From Opisthorchis felineus (Eukaryota; Platyhelminthes; Trematoda; Opisthorchiida; Opisthorchiidae), in the NCBI GenBank assembly GCA_004794785.1, contig SJOL01006493.1, forward strand, positions 5,595-69,594: a stretch of DNA of 64,000 nt, read 5' to 3'. The translations under genes and the position numbers were made by a program. Below are positions 63,901 to 64,000 of the stretch, in pieces; positions within the stretch are counted from its first letter, which is position 1; every line of letters starts with the position of its first letter. A model generated the notes under the pieces. The model ran no database searches and had not been told where the DNA came from. It saw only the letters and a program-made list of their open reading frames with translations.

Positions 63901-64000
63901 CATAACTGGCGGTTTGAAGAAGAAGGAGGGTATCGGAGGGACTGTGTCCATAAATTCTCCACATACCCTAATACTGCTATACACGGCGCACAAAGTTAAA
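60990..64000. other. No recognisable gene at the window end
   Basis: A possible small exon near 61235-61327 (VDYLSDHGRRDGLKKLDV, donor GAT|GTAAGT) has no partner. A short duplication (GGATGCTACCGCG) lies near 62132-62156 and a G-rich run near 63007-63027. Confidence 0.5.

Overview
The window looks like nuclear DNA of a parasitic flatworm, most likely a digenean fluke. The base composition looks moderately AT-rich by eye, introns are kilobases long and interspersed repeats are dense. The one gene recognised with confidence is a cathepsin B cysteine protease of the digestive type found in flukes. Genus cannot be fixed from sequence alone; the composition looks less AT-rich than schistosome DNA, so an opisthorchiid, paragonimid or fasciolid is more likely (inference).

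Layout. 1-13.5 kb: no convincing gene; repeat fragments (tRNA-derived SINE-like pieces at 4.8-5.6 kb and 12.3 kb) and a CCAAT/TATA cluster at 9.8-9.9 kb. 13.6-24.4 kb (+): a complete four-exon cathepsin B gene. Its exons join in phase to 347 codons, with the catalytic Gln, Cys, His and Asn and the occluding-loop histidines all present. Intron 1 (5.3 kb) carries a 75-bp near-perfect inverted repeat, and diverged copies of one ~100-bp sequence flank exon 4. 25-34 kb: mostly non-coding, with one candidate + strand exon at 25.5 kb, a GC-rich LTR-like or poly(A) region near 29 kb, and repeats. 34.4-37.6 kb (-): several candidate small exons with good splice sites that fit in phase but have no recognisable homology. 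38-40 kb: a second, larger copy of the foldback repeat, a trinucleotide microsatellite and two head-to-head SINE-like copies. 44-49 kb (-): a candidate three-exon gene encoding 245 residues, in phase throughout and followed by an AATAAA signal, plus one further candidate exon. 49-64 kb: largely featureless, with two candidate + strand exons (57.4 and 60.8 kb) and a poly-C run holding two unresolved bases.

No operons, CRISPR arrays, rRNA genes, clear functional tRNA genes or intact transposon ORFs were seen. Most open frames fit chance at this length and composition. Outside cathepsin B, every gene model here is provisional and rests on splice signals and phase agreement alone.
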